Part shown: piece after piece, positions 37,799 to 48,058 of the stretch
Numbering within the stretch: position 1 is the first letter of the stretch
How the letters are laid out: each line of letters opens with the position of its first letter
Assembly: GCA_003615045.1 (NCBI GenBank)
Contig: ML014140.1
Span: 86,214 to 150,213, forward strand
Direction of reading: 5' to 3'
Length of the DNA: 64,000 nucleotides
From: Caulochytrium protostelioides
Taxonomy: Eukaryota > Chytridiomycota > Caulochytriomycetes > Caulochytriales > Caulochytriaceae
Program-made: the position numbers and the translations under genes
Notes under the pieces: generated by a model
The model's database searches: none
What the model saw: only the letters and a program-made list of their open reading frames with translations
Told to the model about the DNA's origin: nothing

Positions 37799-39221
37799 AT
37801 GAAGATGGGCGAGCTGAACGCTCCCGAATCGCTTCTGCGCAAGTATGACGTGATCCGGGAGCTCGGCCAGGGCGCTTACGGCCTCGTCGTCTGCGCCCGC
37901 CACAAGGAGACCGGCCAGGAGGTCGCCATCAAGAAGGTCCAGCGCATTTTTGAGAAACCCATCCTCGCGAAGCGCGCGTTGCGCGAAATCAAGCTGCTGC
38001 GCCACTTCAATGGCCATGACAACGTAAGGCTTCTTAGGACGGATGGATCCGAGTCGGTGGACCCTGTGATACAGTGGATACATTGGGAGGCTCGATGAAC
38101 TCACACACCATGACGGAGACGCTATGCTGCTCTGGCGGTGGCTACTGTTGCTGTTGTCGCTGTTGCTGCTACTGCTCTTGGGACGGAATGGCCGATGATT
38201 GCAGATCATCTCCATCCTCGACATGGAAGTCGCCGATGCGCGCAACTTTAACGAGATCTACTTGGTGCAGGAGCTCATGGAAGCCGATCTCTACCAGATC
38301 ATCCGATCAGGCCAGCCCCTGAACGATGCGCACTTCCAGTTCTTTGTCTACCAGATCTGCCGTGGCCTCAAATATATCCACTCCGCCAACGTCTTGCACC
38401 GCGACCTGAAGCCGGGCAACCTGCTCGTGAACGCCGACTGCCTGCTCAAGATCTGCGACTTTGGCCTGGCACGCGGGCTCAACGCCTCGGAGGCCGGGTT
38501 CATGACCGAGTATGTCGCCACGCGATGGTACCGCGCGCCCGAGATCATGCTGTCGTTCAAGAGCTACACGCGCGCGATCGACATGTGGTCCGTGGGCTGC
38601 ATCTTCGCGGAGCTGCTCGGCGGCAAGCCGCTGTTCAAGGGCCGCGACTACGTGGACCAGCTGAACCAGATCATCGCGGTGCTCGGCACGCCGGACGACA
38701 TGACGCTGCGCCGGATCGGCTCGCAGCGCGCGCAGATGTACATCCAGTCGCTGCCGAAACAGCGCAAGGTGCCGTGGACGACGATCTACCCGAACGCGAC
38801 GCCGCAGGCGATCGACCTGCTCTCGAAGCTGCTGACCTTCGACCCGGCGGCGCGCATCACGGTCGAGGAGGCGTTGATGCACCCGTACCTCGAGGCCTAC
38901 CAGGACTCGGAGGACGAGCCGGTGCACGAGCGCGCGTTCGACTTTACCTTCGAGGAGCTCGACTCGGTGGACCGCATCAAGACGGCCATCCAGGAGGAGG
39001 TGCTCACGTGGAAGACGAGCAAGATGGCGGTCGCGGGCGCCGACGGCAAGGCCGACGCGGCCGCGGGCAAGCCCGACGCCGAGAAGCTTGGCGCGCGGCC
39101 GGCCGAGCCGCTGCCGGGCCGCAAGGACCTCGGCGATGTGCCGGAGAGCGACGCGATTGACGAGCCGCTTTCGAATCCCAACGACCTGGACGCCGAGCTC
39201 GCCCACAAGCAGACCGCTTAA
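37799..39221 (+). CDS. SLT2: Slt2/Mpk1-type MAP kinase, second tandem copy
   Basis: A 413-residue paralogue of the upstream MAPK. Exon 1 is 37799-38023 (75 codons); exon 2 is 38205-39221. Motifs: GQGAYG (23-28), Lys45 in [13 protein letters not shown] with Asp142, DFG at 160-162, TEY at 176-178. The kinase cores of the two copies are nearly identical over long runs such as [18 protein letters not shown]. They differ in the N-terminus ([17 protein letters not shown]), in the segment before TEY, and in the C-terminal tail, which here is Lys/Asp-rich ([17 protein letters not shown]). The intron sits at the same codon boundary (HDN/IISIL). It is probably also a cell-wall-integrity MAPK; division of labour between the copies is not readable from sequence. 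Confidence 0.95.
38024..38204 (+). other. Intron of the second MAPK gene
   Basis: Donor GTAAGG after GACAAC and acceptor GATTGCAG before ATCATCTCC. Phase 0, at the same position as in the first copy; 181 bp against 184 bp, with no obvious sequence similarity apart from a CTG/TTG-rich right half here. Confidence 0.92.
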
Positions 39222-40590
39222 GCTGCGCTCCGCCTCTCTGCGTCCAGGCCCCCTTTCCTCCTCGCGTCCATGTCGGCCACCCCGTGGCTAGGCCCTGGAT
39301 GCGCTTCCGCTCCCTCTATGCTCAATGATATCTCGTCGGAACAGCGGTCTCGGGAATGGGAGGAGGGTATGGGGGGTATGGAAGGGTCTGCGACCTCATC
39401 CGCGGGGAGGGCCGTGCGCCTCCATGGACAACGCCAGGCTGGGGAGGGAGCACGCCATGCGAGGCCCATGAGGCCGCCGCGTCGCGTCGCGTGGCGTCGC
39501 GTGGCTGCGCCGTCCACGACCTGGGCTCCCACCCCGTGCTGCAGGGCCACCGTGGCGGCTGGCGGGGAGGTGGGAGCAAAAGCAAAGCGGGGTCACACGC
39601 GTCCGGCGGGAGCCGGTCCGGCGGAACGCCGGCGGCCGGGAGACCCGCACGCTGAGCGACGCGGAGTCGACGGCTTCGGCGGCTTCGACGGCAGCGTCGA
39701 CAACGGCCTCGATCGCGTCGATCCACGCGCGTGTGGGAGGGCTGATAGCCTCCGCGGGGTGGGCGCGGTGATGGCCGCCCGACGCCGTTCGCCTGAAATC
39801 GACCGAAGTCCTGCAGGACCGCGGAGACGAGGGGATGCTCGGGCCGCCTGCGGGGGTCGCAGCGCCGTCGGCATCGGCAGCGCCGTCGGCATCGGCACCA
39901 GCGTCGGCATCGGAAGGCCCATGTGGCGCAAGCTGATCCATGGCGTTCCGCAGCGCCCACGTGCTGCCGCGTCAGGGCCTCCAGCGGTCGCGCAGAGCCA
40001 TGCGGATCGGCGCGCCTGCCCGTCTGCCCCGCACCCTCCGCCGCGCCGCGTGCGCTCGTGCTGCTGCTGCGGCCCCGGCCTCGGCGTTGCTGCGCCTGCG
40101 CCTGCGCCACGCAGGCACGCCGGCGCTTGGCCGCGGACCGCGGACCGCGTGGCCGTCGCTCGCGCCGCTGGCCGCGCTGGGCTCGACCGGGTCCTCGCGT
40201 CCACCGGCGGTCCACCGGGTCGCGTCGCCGCCCTCCGCTGCCGGGCATTCATCATCGGCGCGTCCGCCGCCGCCGCCGCCGCCGGTCTCAGGTTCCGGCT
40301 CGTCCGTCGCGCTGCAGGGCCACGGGGTCGCGATCCGATCCGTTGGACCCTCGCTTCGTGGCGACGCTCGCCGGTGCTTGCACCGCCGTCCCATCGCATC
40401 GAGGGCGACCCTTCCCGCGTCGCCACCATCGGCATCGCTCTCGCCGCCATCGACACCCGCGACACCCGCTTCGATCGCGATCGCGATCGCGACCGCCACA
40501 GCCCTTGGGAACGCGCCGCGGGCTGCCCCTCCCTCACGGCCGCCAGCAGATCACCCGCGCGCCGCGTCATTACCCCTCGGCCGAGCGGAG
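39222..40590. other. Intergenic DNA upstream of the 5'-nucleotidase-like gene
   Basis: GC-rich, with overlapping frames on both strands and no recognised domain. The frame of the next gene stays open upstream to 39940, but that part is Arg/Ala/Pro-rich and unlike the enzyme family. Short GGCATCGGC and GATCGC hexamer runs occur at about 39871-39915 and 40473-40495. Confidence 0.5.
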
Positions 40591-42669
40591 ATGGCGCCGA
40601 CGGCGACCGCCAATGGCGCGGCGATGGCCAAGCGGCTGGACATCAGTCATATCAACGACTTCTACTACCTGGAAGAGCAGCGCCGCGAGCCGGTAGGCGG
40701 CGTGGCCCGCGCGTGCGCCGCGCTCGACCGCCACGAGGCCGAAGTCGTCCAAGCCTCCGGCCACGCGCCGCTGCGCCTCTTCTCCGGCGACGTCTTTAAC
40801 CCGTCGATCCACTCGAGCTCCACGCTCGGCTCCCATATGGTCATCGGCCTCGAGTGCCTCCGCTTCGACGCCGCGTGCCCGGGCAACCACGACTTCGACT
40901 TCGGCGTCCACCAGGCTGTCCTGCTGATGGCGCGGACCTCGTTTCCCTGGGTGCTCAGCAACGTCCTCGACGCATCGACGGGCGGCATCGTCGCCAACTG
41001 CCGCGAGTACGTGGTGCTGGAGCGCGGCGGGCTGCGCATCGGCGTCATCGGGCTGATGGAGCGCGAGACGCTCGAGACCATCCCACACTTCGTGCCCCAC
41101 GTCTACCGGGACTTTGTCGACGTCGCGGCGGAGCTCGCGCCGCGGCTACGCCAGCCCGTCGATGCCGGCGGCGAGGGCGTCGACCTCGTCGTCGCGCTCA
41201 CGCACATGCGGCTGCCGAATGACCGCCGCCTCACGCGCAGCGGCTACGTCGACCTCGTGCTCGGCGGGCACGACCACGCGTACACCGTCGAGAACCGCCA
41301 GCCCGCCGCCGAGCAGCCCGACGACCACGCGGTCCACCGCTCGCTGCTGACCCTGCCGGAGCCCGACGTCTCGGAGGGCCCGATCCGGCTCGTCAAGTCG
41401 GGCTCAGATCTCCGCGAGATCACCTTTCTGGAGCTGACCGTCGCGCCGCGCGCCGACACGCGCGAGCCGCCGGCGACGGCGGAGCTCCTGGGCCGCGCCG
41501 TCCGGCAGCCCATCACCCGCGCGGTCGACCCGGACCCGAAGGTGAATGCCCAGGTCCACGACGCCGTCGGCGAGTACATCGCCAAGCTCAACAAGCCCAT
41601 CGCGTACGCGGACGTGCCGCTGGACGCGCGCTCCTCGACGTGCCGCCTCGAGGAGTGCAACGTCGGCAACTTTGCGACGGACCTGATGCGTCTCGCGTAC
41701 AACGCCCAGGCGGCGTTCCTCGTGGGCGGCACGATCCGCAGCGACACGCTGTACCCGGCGGGCGAGCTCGTGCTGCGCGATCTGCTCGACATCTTCCCGT
41801 TCGACGACCCCTGCGTCGTGGTCCGTCTCACGGGCCGCCAGCTGCACGCCGCGATGGAGAATGCGCTCTCGGGCCTGCCCAAGATGGAGGGCAAGTTCCC
41901 GCACATCTCGGGGTTCACGATGCGCTACGACAGCTCGCGGCCACCGGGCCAGCGCGTCGTCGACATGACGATGGTGCGCGAGCTCCCGCACTTCTGCACC
42001 CGCGAGCCCGTGCTCGACGACGAGGTCTACACGGTCGTGACGCGGGAGTACGTGCGCCAGGGCAACGAGGGGTTCACGATGCTGGCGGACGCGCCGATCA
42101 CGGTCGACGAGCACGAGGGCATGCTGCTGTCCGCGATCGTGCGGCGCTTCCTCGACGGCTGCGCCGTTGTCCGCCGCATGAAGAGCTTCCGCCGCGCGAG
42201 CGACACGGCGCTCGATCCGAGCGACAAGTTCCGCTTCCTGGCCCACGAGTCCCTCCGCGCGCGCGACCGTCTGCACCACCTCGTCGCCGGGTTCGAGACC
42301 CGCCATGTCACCGACTCGTCCGAAGTCAGTAGCGACGCCGAGGCGCAGTCCATGCTCAGCGACGTCCACGACGACGCCGCGTCCGGCGCGGCCGGGCCGC
42401 CGGGTGGCCTGCTCAGCAGCAGCCAGCTCAGCAGCCAGACCGCGTCCGACATCGTCATGTCGCCCGGGCCCTCGGGCGGCAGTCTGTTGGTGCCGCCGAT
42501 GCTGCCGATCCCCGAACGCGCGCACGCCGACCCCAAGGAAATCAAGGACGGCACCGCCGTCGACGAGGCGCTCTGCGGGCGCGTCGGCCTCTCGCGCGAG
42601 CGTCTGCCCCATATCGCCCCCATCGTCGACGGCCGGCTGCGCAACATCGCCAAGACCCCGTCGCCGTAA
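40591..42669 (+). CDS. 5'-nucleotidase-family metallophosphoesterase (cytosolic form)
   Basis: A 692-residue protein with the two domains of the UshA/5'-nucleotidase family. The N-terminal metallophosphatase domain has HINDFY (Asp23; the usual DxH His is Tyr25), SGDVFNPS (65-72), GNHDFDFG (98-105), ALTHMRLPND (about 201) and GGHDHAY (about 226). The C-terminal domain has ECNVGNFATDLMR and GELVLRDLLDIFPFDD, which bind the substrate base in relatives. It probably hydrolyses a phosphomonoester such as a nucleotide or sugar phosphate. Relatives with this HxNDxY form, without a secretion signal, occur in fungi, plants and protists. No signal peptide or GPI signal is seen, so it is likely intracellular. 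The last ~130 residues are Ser/Gly/Pro-rich. The start is the ATG nearest the conserved domain; an alternative Met 11 codons in is possible. Confidence 0.9.
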   Translation: MAPTATANGAAMAKRLDISHINDFYYLEEQRREPVGGVARACAALDRHEAEVVQASGHAPLRLFSGDVFNPSIHSSSTLGSHMVIGLECLRFDAACPGNHDFDFGVHQAVLLMARTSFPWVLSNVLDASTGGIVANCREYVVLERGGLRIGVIGLMERETLETIPHFVPHVYRDFVDVAAELAPRLRQPVDAGGEGVDLVVALTHMRLPNDRRLTRSGYVDLVLGGHDHAYTVENRQPAAEQPDDHAVHRSLLTLPEPDVSEGPIRLVKSGSDLREITFLELTVAPRADTREPPATAELLGRAVRQPITRAVDPDPKVNAQVHDAVGEYIAKLNKPIAYADVPLDARSSTCRLEECNVGNFATDLMRLAYNAQAAFLVGGTIRSDTLYPAGELVLRDLLDIFPFDDPCVVVRLTGRQLHAAMENALSGLPKMEGKFPHISGFTMRYDSSRPPGQRVVDMTMVRELPHFCTREPVLDDEVYTVVTREYVRQGNEGFTMLADAPITVDEHEGMLLSAIVRRFLDGCAVVRRMKSFRRASDTALDPSDKFRFLAHESLRARDRLHHLVAGFETRHVTDSSEVSSDAEAQSMLSDVHDDAASGAAGPPGGLLSSSQLSSQTASDIVMSPGPSGGSLLVPPMLPIPERAHADPKEIKDGTAVDEALCGRVGLSRERLPHIAPIVDGRLRNIAKTPSP

Positions 42670-42894
42670 CCCGCGCCGTCCGCGCACGAGCGTTGCTCCT
42701 TCCTCCTTCCCCCTTCCTTCATTCACCTCGACGTTCGACCCCTGACACCATCTTCCATCGTTCTCTCTCAATACACATTGTTTCCGCGCTCGATCCCGAG
42801 GATCTTGATGATGCATGCTGTCGAAGCCCGTCGCCCGGGGGAGAGGGCTTCGACCCCGGGGGCGGGGGAGGACATGGGGCGCCTCGCGCTGCCA

Positions 42895-45800
42895 TCACGA
42901 AAGCATGACGCGCGTCAGACTAGCCGGCGAGCGGGTCGCATGCGGCACCGTCGACAGATTGAACGTCGTCGCCGTCACGCCCATCCCCATCCCCATCCCC
43001 GTCGCCGTCGCCGTCGCCGTCGCGCCCTCGGGGACGGTGGGCGGCGACAGGCCCGCCGCCGCCGTCTTCGGCATCGCCGCCCCGGCCATCAGCGCCGCCG
43101 GCATCGACACGTCGAACCCGAGGGCCTCCGGCATCGGGAGGGTCATGGCGGCAGCCGGCAGCCGGACGGTCGCGGCGGCGGCGGCGGCGGCGGGCGCCGA
43201 CATCGGACCCTCGGGCCCCTCGCGGGCCAGCAACGCCGCCTCGCCGCCCTCGTCGAGCGGGTCGTTTCCTTCGACGGCGACCCACGTCTCGAGCACGCTC
43301 TCGGCGGACGGCGAGCGCAGCCGGTTCGACTTGAAGATCGCGCGGCTCTCGTCGTCGTCGTCGTCGAGGCCGTCGGGCAGCAGCGGCGTGGCGGCCCAGC
43401 CGCCCGAGAGGCCCGACAGGATGCCGCCGCCGCCGTGGCGGCTGTTGCCGACGCCGCGGCCGCTGGCATAGCCGCCGGTGGAGAGTCCCGCCGTGCCTGA
43501 CGGCGGCGGCGGCGGCGGCGGCTGGTGCTTGACCCAGTCACTGAGGCGCTTGAAGGTGAGCGGCGCGATCTCAACCTCCGCCTCCGCCAGGCTGTGGGCC
43601 TGCAGGGCGGGTGCCAGGTCGAGGCGGCCATCGTCGCCGGCGAGACGCTGCGCGTAGTACGGGTAGTAGAGGACGGACCAGAGCGGCACGACGAAGAGCC
43701 ACAGCGGCGCCATCAGCGGGTACAGCGCGCTCATGGCATACCAGCGGGTCCCCCGCTTCTGCGAGAGCAGCATGTAGCAAAGCGGCGTGACGAGCAGCAG
43801 CACGACGAACGTCGGCGCCACGAGGCTGAGCCACGCGAGGCGCAGGCGGCCGCGCTGCAGCTGCAGGAGGGTCTCGCCCACCATGTAGAGCAGCCAGAGG
43901 ACGAGCACCGGACCGCAGAGGAGCTCGAGCCAGTCAATGAACCACAGCATCCCGGCCGAGATCGGCCCGAAGCCGCGGAGGCCGCTGAGCACCATCACGC
44001 GCGTCAGCGCGGTCAGCTGGCCGAGGTAGTTGGTGCAGGCCTTGTCGAGCAGCGCGCGGAACGAGGTGGGCACCTGCGACCAGAACCGGCTCTCGGCCAC
44101 GAGGCGGAGCCGCTTGGTGGGGAGCGTGCGGAGCAAGGCTTCGACGAGGTCGTTCTGGAGTGTCGCAAAGACGGCATACTGGGGCGCGGGCCACACAACG
44201 GCTTCCGTGACGGACGGATGCAGCAGGTGCGGGACACGTTCGCCGCGCGGCGTGAAACCTTGGAGCCGGAAGGCGCTCAGCTGGAGCGACAGCTGGTGCG
44301 TTGCCTGGAGGCTCGAGTACCAGTTGCGCGGCAGAAAGTGGCTGCGGTGGTGCGCATAGCCCTGGAGGTCGAGCCAGCGGTCCGAAGCGCTCATGTGGGC
44401 GCGGTCCACATACTCGCTGATGCGGTGGTCGCCCGTGCACGCCGTCACGTCGGGGTGCTGCTGGAGGCAGTCGAGCAGCTTCGAGAATGCGCCGCGGTCG
44501 AAGTTGAGTGCGGGCACGCGGTCCTGGGCGAGCCCGACCGAGACAAGCGCTTCATACCGCGTCGGCGCGATGCCGCCCGCCATCTGGATCTTGATGAAAA
44601 GATCATACTCGAGGCCCGAGAGGGGTTTGTCAAAGACCGCCTTGTGCAGGAAATGCGTCATAAACGCCAGCGGGTGATGCCGCGGCTGCGACTTGACGAG
44701 GCTGACCCGCTCAATCTGGCGGCGCAGCGTGACAATCACGGCAGGGATCGCGCCGTGGCCCGGGAGCAGTGGCGGCGGCTTGCGCGACGGCTTCGACGGG
44801 TCGCCCGTAAAGTCGCTGCTGTAGCTCGGCTCGAGGGAGGACAGCGACGGTGAGGCCGAGAAGGCGCCGGGCCAGACCTGCGCGAGCCCGCGGCTGGCGT
44901 GGCCTTCGTGCTGGGCGAGCCGCATCGATCGCGGCGGGATCGCCCACTGCGCGTCGAGCACAATGAGGCTCTCGACCTGGGCCCGGACCTGCGCATCCGT
45001 CTCGGGGACCACGCTGGTCGCGTCCGACTCGAGAAACACGACGACCAGCTGGTGCTGCGGCGCGTGGGTATAGTCATCCGCGATGGCTCTGAGCAGGCCG
45101 CGCAGTCGCACGGTGTCGCTCGTCTTGGCCAAGGCGCCGCGCAGCACCACGAGCGTTGGCAGATCGGTCCGCTGCACGCTCGCCGTACTGAGCAGCGAGG
45201 CATCCATACCCGACTTCTTCCCGCCGTACCCGCCGTAACCGCCGCCTTTGTCCACGCCGTCGCCGCCCCCCGGACCCGCCCCGGTGTCCGGACTTCCGCG
45301 GCCCGAGGACGCGATGCCGGAGGGGATGATCAGGTCGGGGACGACGACGCCGGGCATGCTGACGAAGTCCGTGGTGGGCCCGCGGCTGCCGCGGCCGCCG
45401 CTCGCCGACGTCGACGCGGTCGGGTGGGGCGTCGATGACGCGGACGTCGACACGAGGCCCGACGGGTGGCCTTGGCGCCCGTACCACGTGTTGTACTCGG
45501 TGGAGTCGTTCGCCTGGCCGGCGGCGGTCGGCGCCGGCGGCGCCGGCGGCGGCGGCCGCGTCAAGCGCGGTTGGGTGGGGCGGCGCGGGACGTTCCCGGA
45601 CCGGCGGCTATGGGCCTGGGCGCGTACGGCGCGGAACTGCAGCGCCCACCGCACCACGACGATCGCGCTGACGACGGCGACGAGGCTGAGCTGGAGGAGG
45701 TGCGAGACAGCGCAGGCCATGCGGCGGCGGCCGATGCGCGCGACGCGGAAGAGCGCCTCGGCGCAACGCGCCTCGCCGTGCAGCCCGCCGCGGGCGACGG

Positions 45801-48058
45801 CCATCGTGACGTCCTCGCCCCGACGCGCGCTCAGCGTCTGGAGAAAGCGAGTCGTCCACATGGGCGACGGGACCGTGAGCAGCCGCGTGACGTCCAGGAC
45901 GTGGCTGTTGAACACGACGAGGTGGCGCTGGCTCGCGACGACATCATCCCACGCCATAACGAGCTCGGGGTAGCGGTGGGGATGGGCGCCGTCGATCAGG
46001 ATTTCTTGCGGGAAGCAGCCCGTCATGAGGGTGCCGTCGCGGAGGGTCTGGGTGCAGGGCGGCGGCTGCCAGTACGGGCCGAGCGCCGTGGCGCACACGG
46101 CCTCGGCGCTGGCATCCGAGGTCATGGCGCTCAGGTCGTCGCCGACCAGCTCGTGGCCCGTGATTTCATACCGCTGCAGAAAGTTGGCCACGCGGCCCAT
46201 CACATTCGCCTCAAAGAGCCGCGCCCCGGACGGGACGGCGCGGACGAGCCCGTCTCGGCCGGAGATGCTGAGATCCGCGCGGAAGTGGTCCGGATCCGTC
46301 AGGGGAATGACCCGGCCGTGGACAAAGAACGCGGACTGATGGTCGCGGTCACCCCATGCCAGCGTCTGGATCGGCGTGCACGTGAGCTGCACAAAGCCCC
46401 ACGTGGCCATGGTCCCGACCAGCGTGATGAGAATCATGGTTCCCGCGAGAAACACATGCTCGCGCAGCCGCAGCCGCTGGATCGGGCCCCGGACGCCCAT
46501 CCGCTTCAGCAGATGGTCCGAGGGCACCATCGCCGTGAGCCAGCGGAGCCGCCGCACGTACGTGTGCGTCGCCAGCGTGCGCGCCGCCGGGGCGCCCGTC
46601 GTGAAGCCCTCGAGCTGGCTGATCAAGCGGCTCCGGAGCCGCCCCCGTTGCGGCTCCCGCGTGGCTCGCACGATATACGCGACGCCGCCGCCCTCGCCAC
46701 CGCCCTCGCCAAAGGGGTTGGGCGGCGCGACGGCATCCGAGCTCATGGGCAGCATGAATGCCGTGTCCCCCGGCTTCGCGAATGCGGCGGTCTTCAGACC
46801 GCTGGTCACGACGCCAGGTGGCCGCGTGATTGGGTCCGGCATCAGGGATTCACCGGCCGTCGGCGTGGTGATGCCGCTGTCGGGCACCTCCCGCGTGAAG
46901 CTGCTCATCAGAGACATGGATGTGCGTTTCTGGGCCATCTGCTCGCGCAGCTGGGCTGTGAGTCGCCGCGCCATCGAGTAAGCCCCCGCGACGCAGGGTG
47001 ATGAACCGCAGCGGGCGTCGCCCGAACATGCATCCGTGGACCGGCGATGCAATGAGAAAAAAAGCATCAGCAGGTAAGTATCGGTCCGTTTCTAACGGGA
47101 AAACATCGCATCTCCATTCGAACACGATCGTTTTGCCGTCTCAGAGCGTGCTTGATGAAGCGAGTATAAGCGACTTACCGATCACGGAAGGATCTTCTCG
47201 AGGGTCCTGCCCTCGGGCGCTGCGGTCGTGGCGGAGGCGCGACGGGGCCCCTGAGGGGCCGTCCCAGTGCAGCGACAGCGGCTGGAAATCGGGCAGGGGT
47301 GCGGCGTTCGGCCCGCCGCCAGGCCGCAGCGACGCGGTCAGGGACGACGACGAGGCCGACCCCCTCGACCCCGCCGGCGGGCGCCCGAGGAAGCTCGCGT
47401 CCGCCTCCGTGGGCCGCAGGCCGCCGCGGCTCGGCAGCCCGCGGCTCACCTCGGGGTCGGTTCGCGTCAGATCGATCAAACTCGAGCCGTCGAGCGAGGG
47501 GTGTGACCGCGAGAGCTGCGGGTGGTGGAGCGCCGACAGCGGCGCCTCGGCGAACGAGCCCGTGTCCGAGTCGGACGCCGTGTCGTCGCGCGTCGCCGCG
47601 ACCCAATCGCTCCTGTCGGACGCCGGCTCGGTGTCGTAGTCGGCGGCGTCCTCAGCTGCCTCGCGCGGCCGGCCGCGGACCCGCGGGCCCGGTGTGTGCC
47701 CGGCGCCGCCAGCCCCGGCGCCCGCGGCCGGGCCCACGGGTGGCCATGCCACGGCAGCCGCCGCCACGTGGACCTGCGCGTCCTGGCTCAGCGGCCTGCC
47801 CGCCACGACCGCCGACTGCGGCATCGCCCGCAGGGTATCATAGGACATCCCGATCGTCGTGTCGCTCGGCGGCGGCTCGCCGCCGTCGGTCTCGCCATCG
47901 CGCGCAAGCGCGGGGACCGGCGCGATGGGGCTGACGGCGAAGTCGCCCGCGGCGGCCGCGGCGGCCGCGGCGTCGGAGGGGTAGTTCGCTTCGTCGAGCG
48001 GCGTCGCCGCGCTCCGGACGGGCCGCCCGTCCGGGGCGGCGCCGTGGCGAGAGGGCAT
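42895..48058 (-). CDS. Chitin-synthase-like membrane protein, apparently non-catalytic
   Basis: Predicted 1646-residue protein from two exons: 48058-47179 (disordered, 293 codons plus one base) and 46955-42895, joined across a 223-bp intron. Layout follows division-2 chitin synthases (Chs3/class IV-V): a TM at about 460-485, an extracytosolic cysteine-bearing segment, FPQEILIDG then WDDVVASQRHLVVFN with SHVLDVTRLL (cytochrome-b5-like part, about 605-650), a second TM (about 705-730), a glycosyltransferase-like region (about 890-1260) and a C-terminal TM cluster (about 1288-1395). The glycosyltransferase part aligns at PLAFMTHFLHKAVFDKPLSGL. However, the DAD, EDR and QRRRW motifs of active enzymes are replaced (SVGLAQD, no EDR, ALLDKACTNYL). 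It may be a regulatory or structural relative in the plasma membrane or chitosome. Whether exon 1 belongs to the gene rests on the splice prediction. Confidence 0.75.
46956..47178 (-). other. Predicted intron of the chitin-synthase-like gene
   Basis: Consensus donor GTAAGTCG after GTGATCG, and acceptor ACTCACAG before CCCAGCTG. Both exon ends are phase 1, giving an uninterrupted 1646-residue frame. Without splicing, the upstream frame ends at 47141 and the downstream frame would have to start at 46974 (MARRLTAQ). Confidence 0.7.

Noticed and set aside
39940-40590. N-terminal extension of the 5'-nucleotidase-like protein
   Set aside because: The extra ~217 residues are Ala/Arg/Pro-rich and not family-like; the conserved domain begins right after the ATG at 40591.
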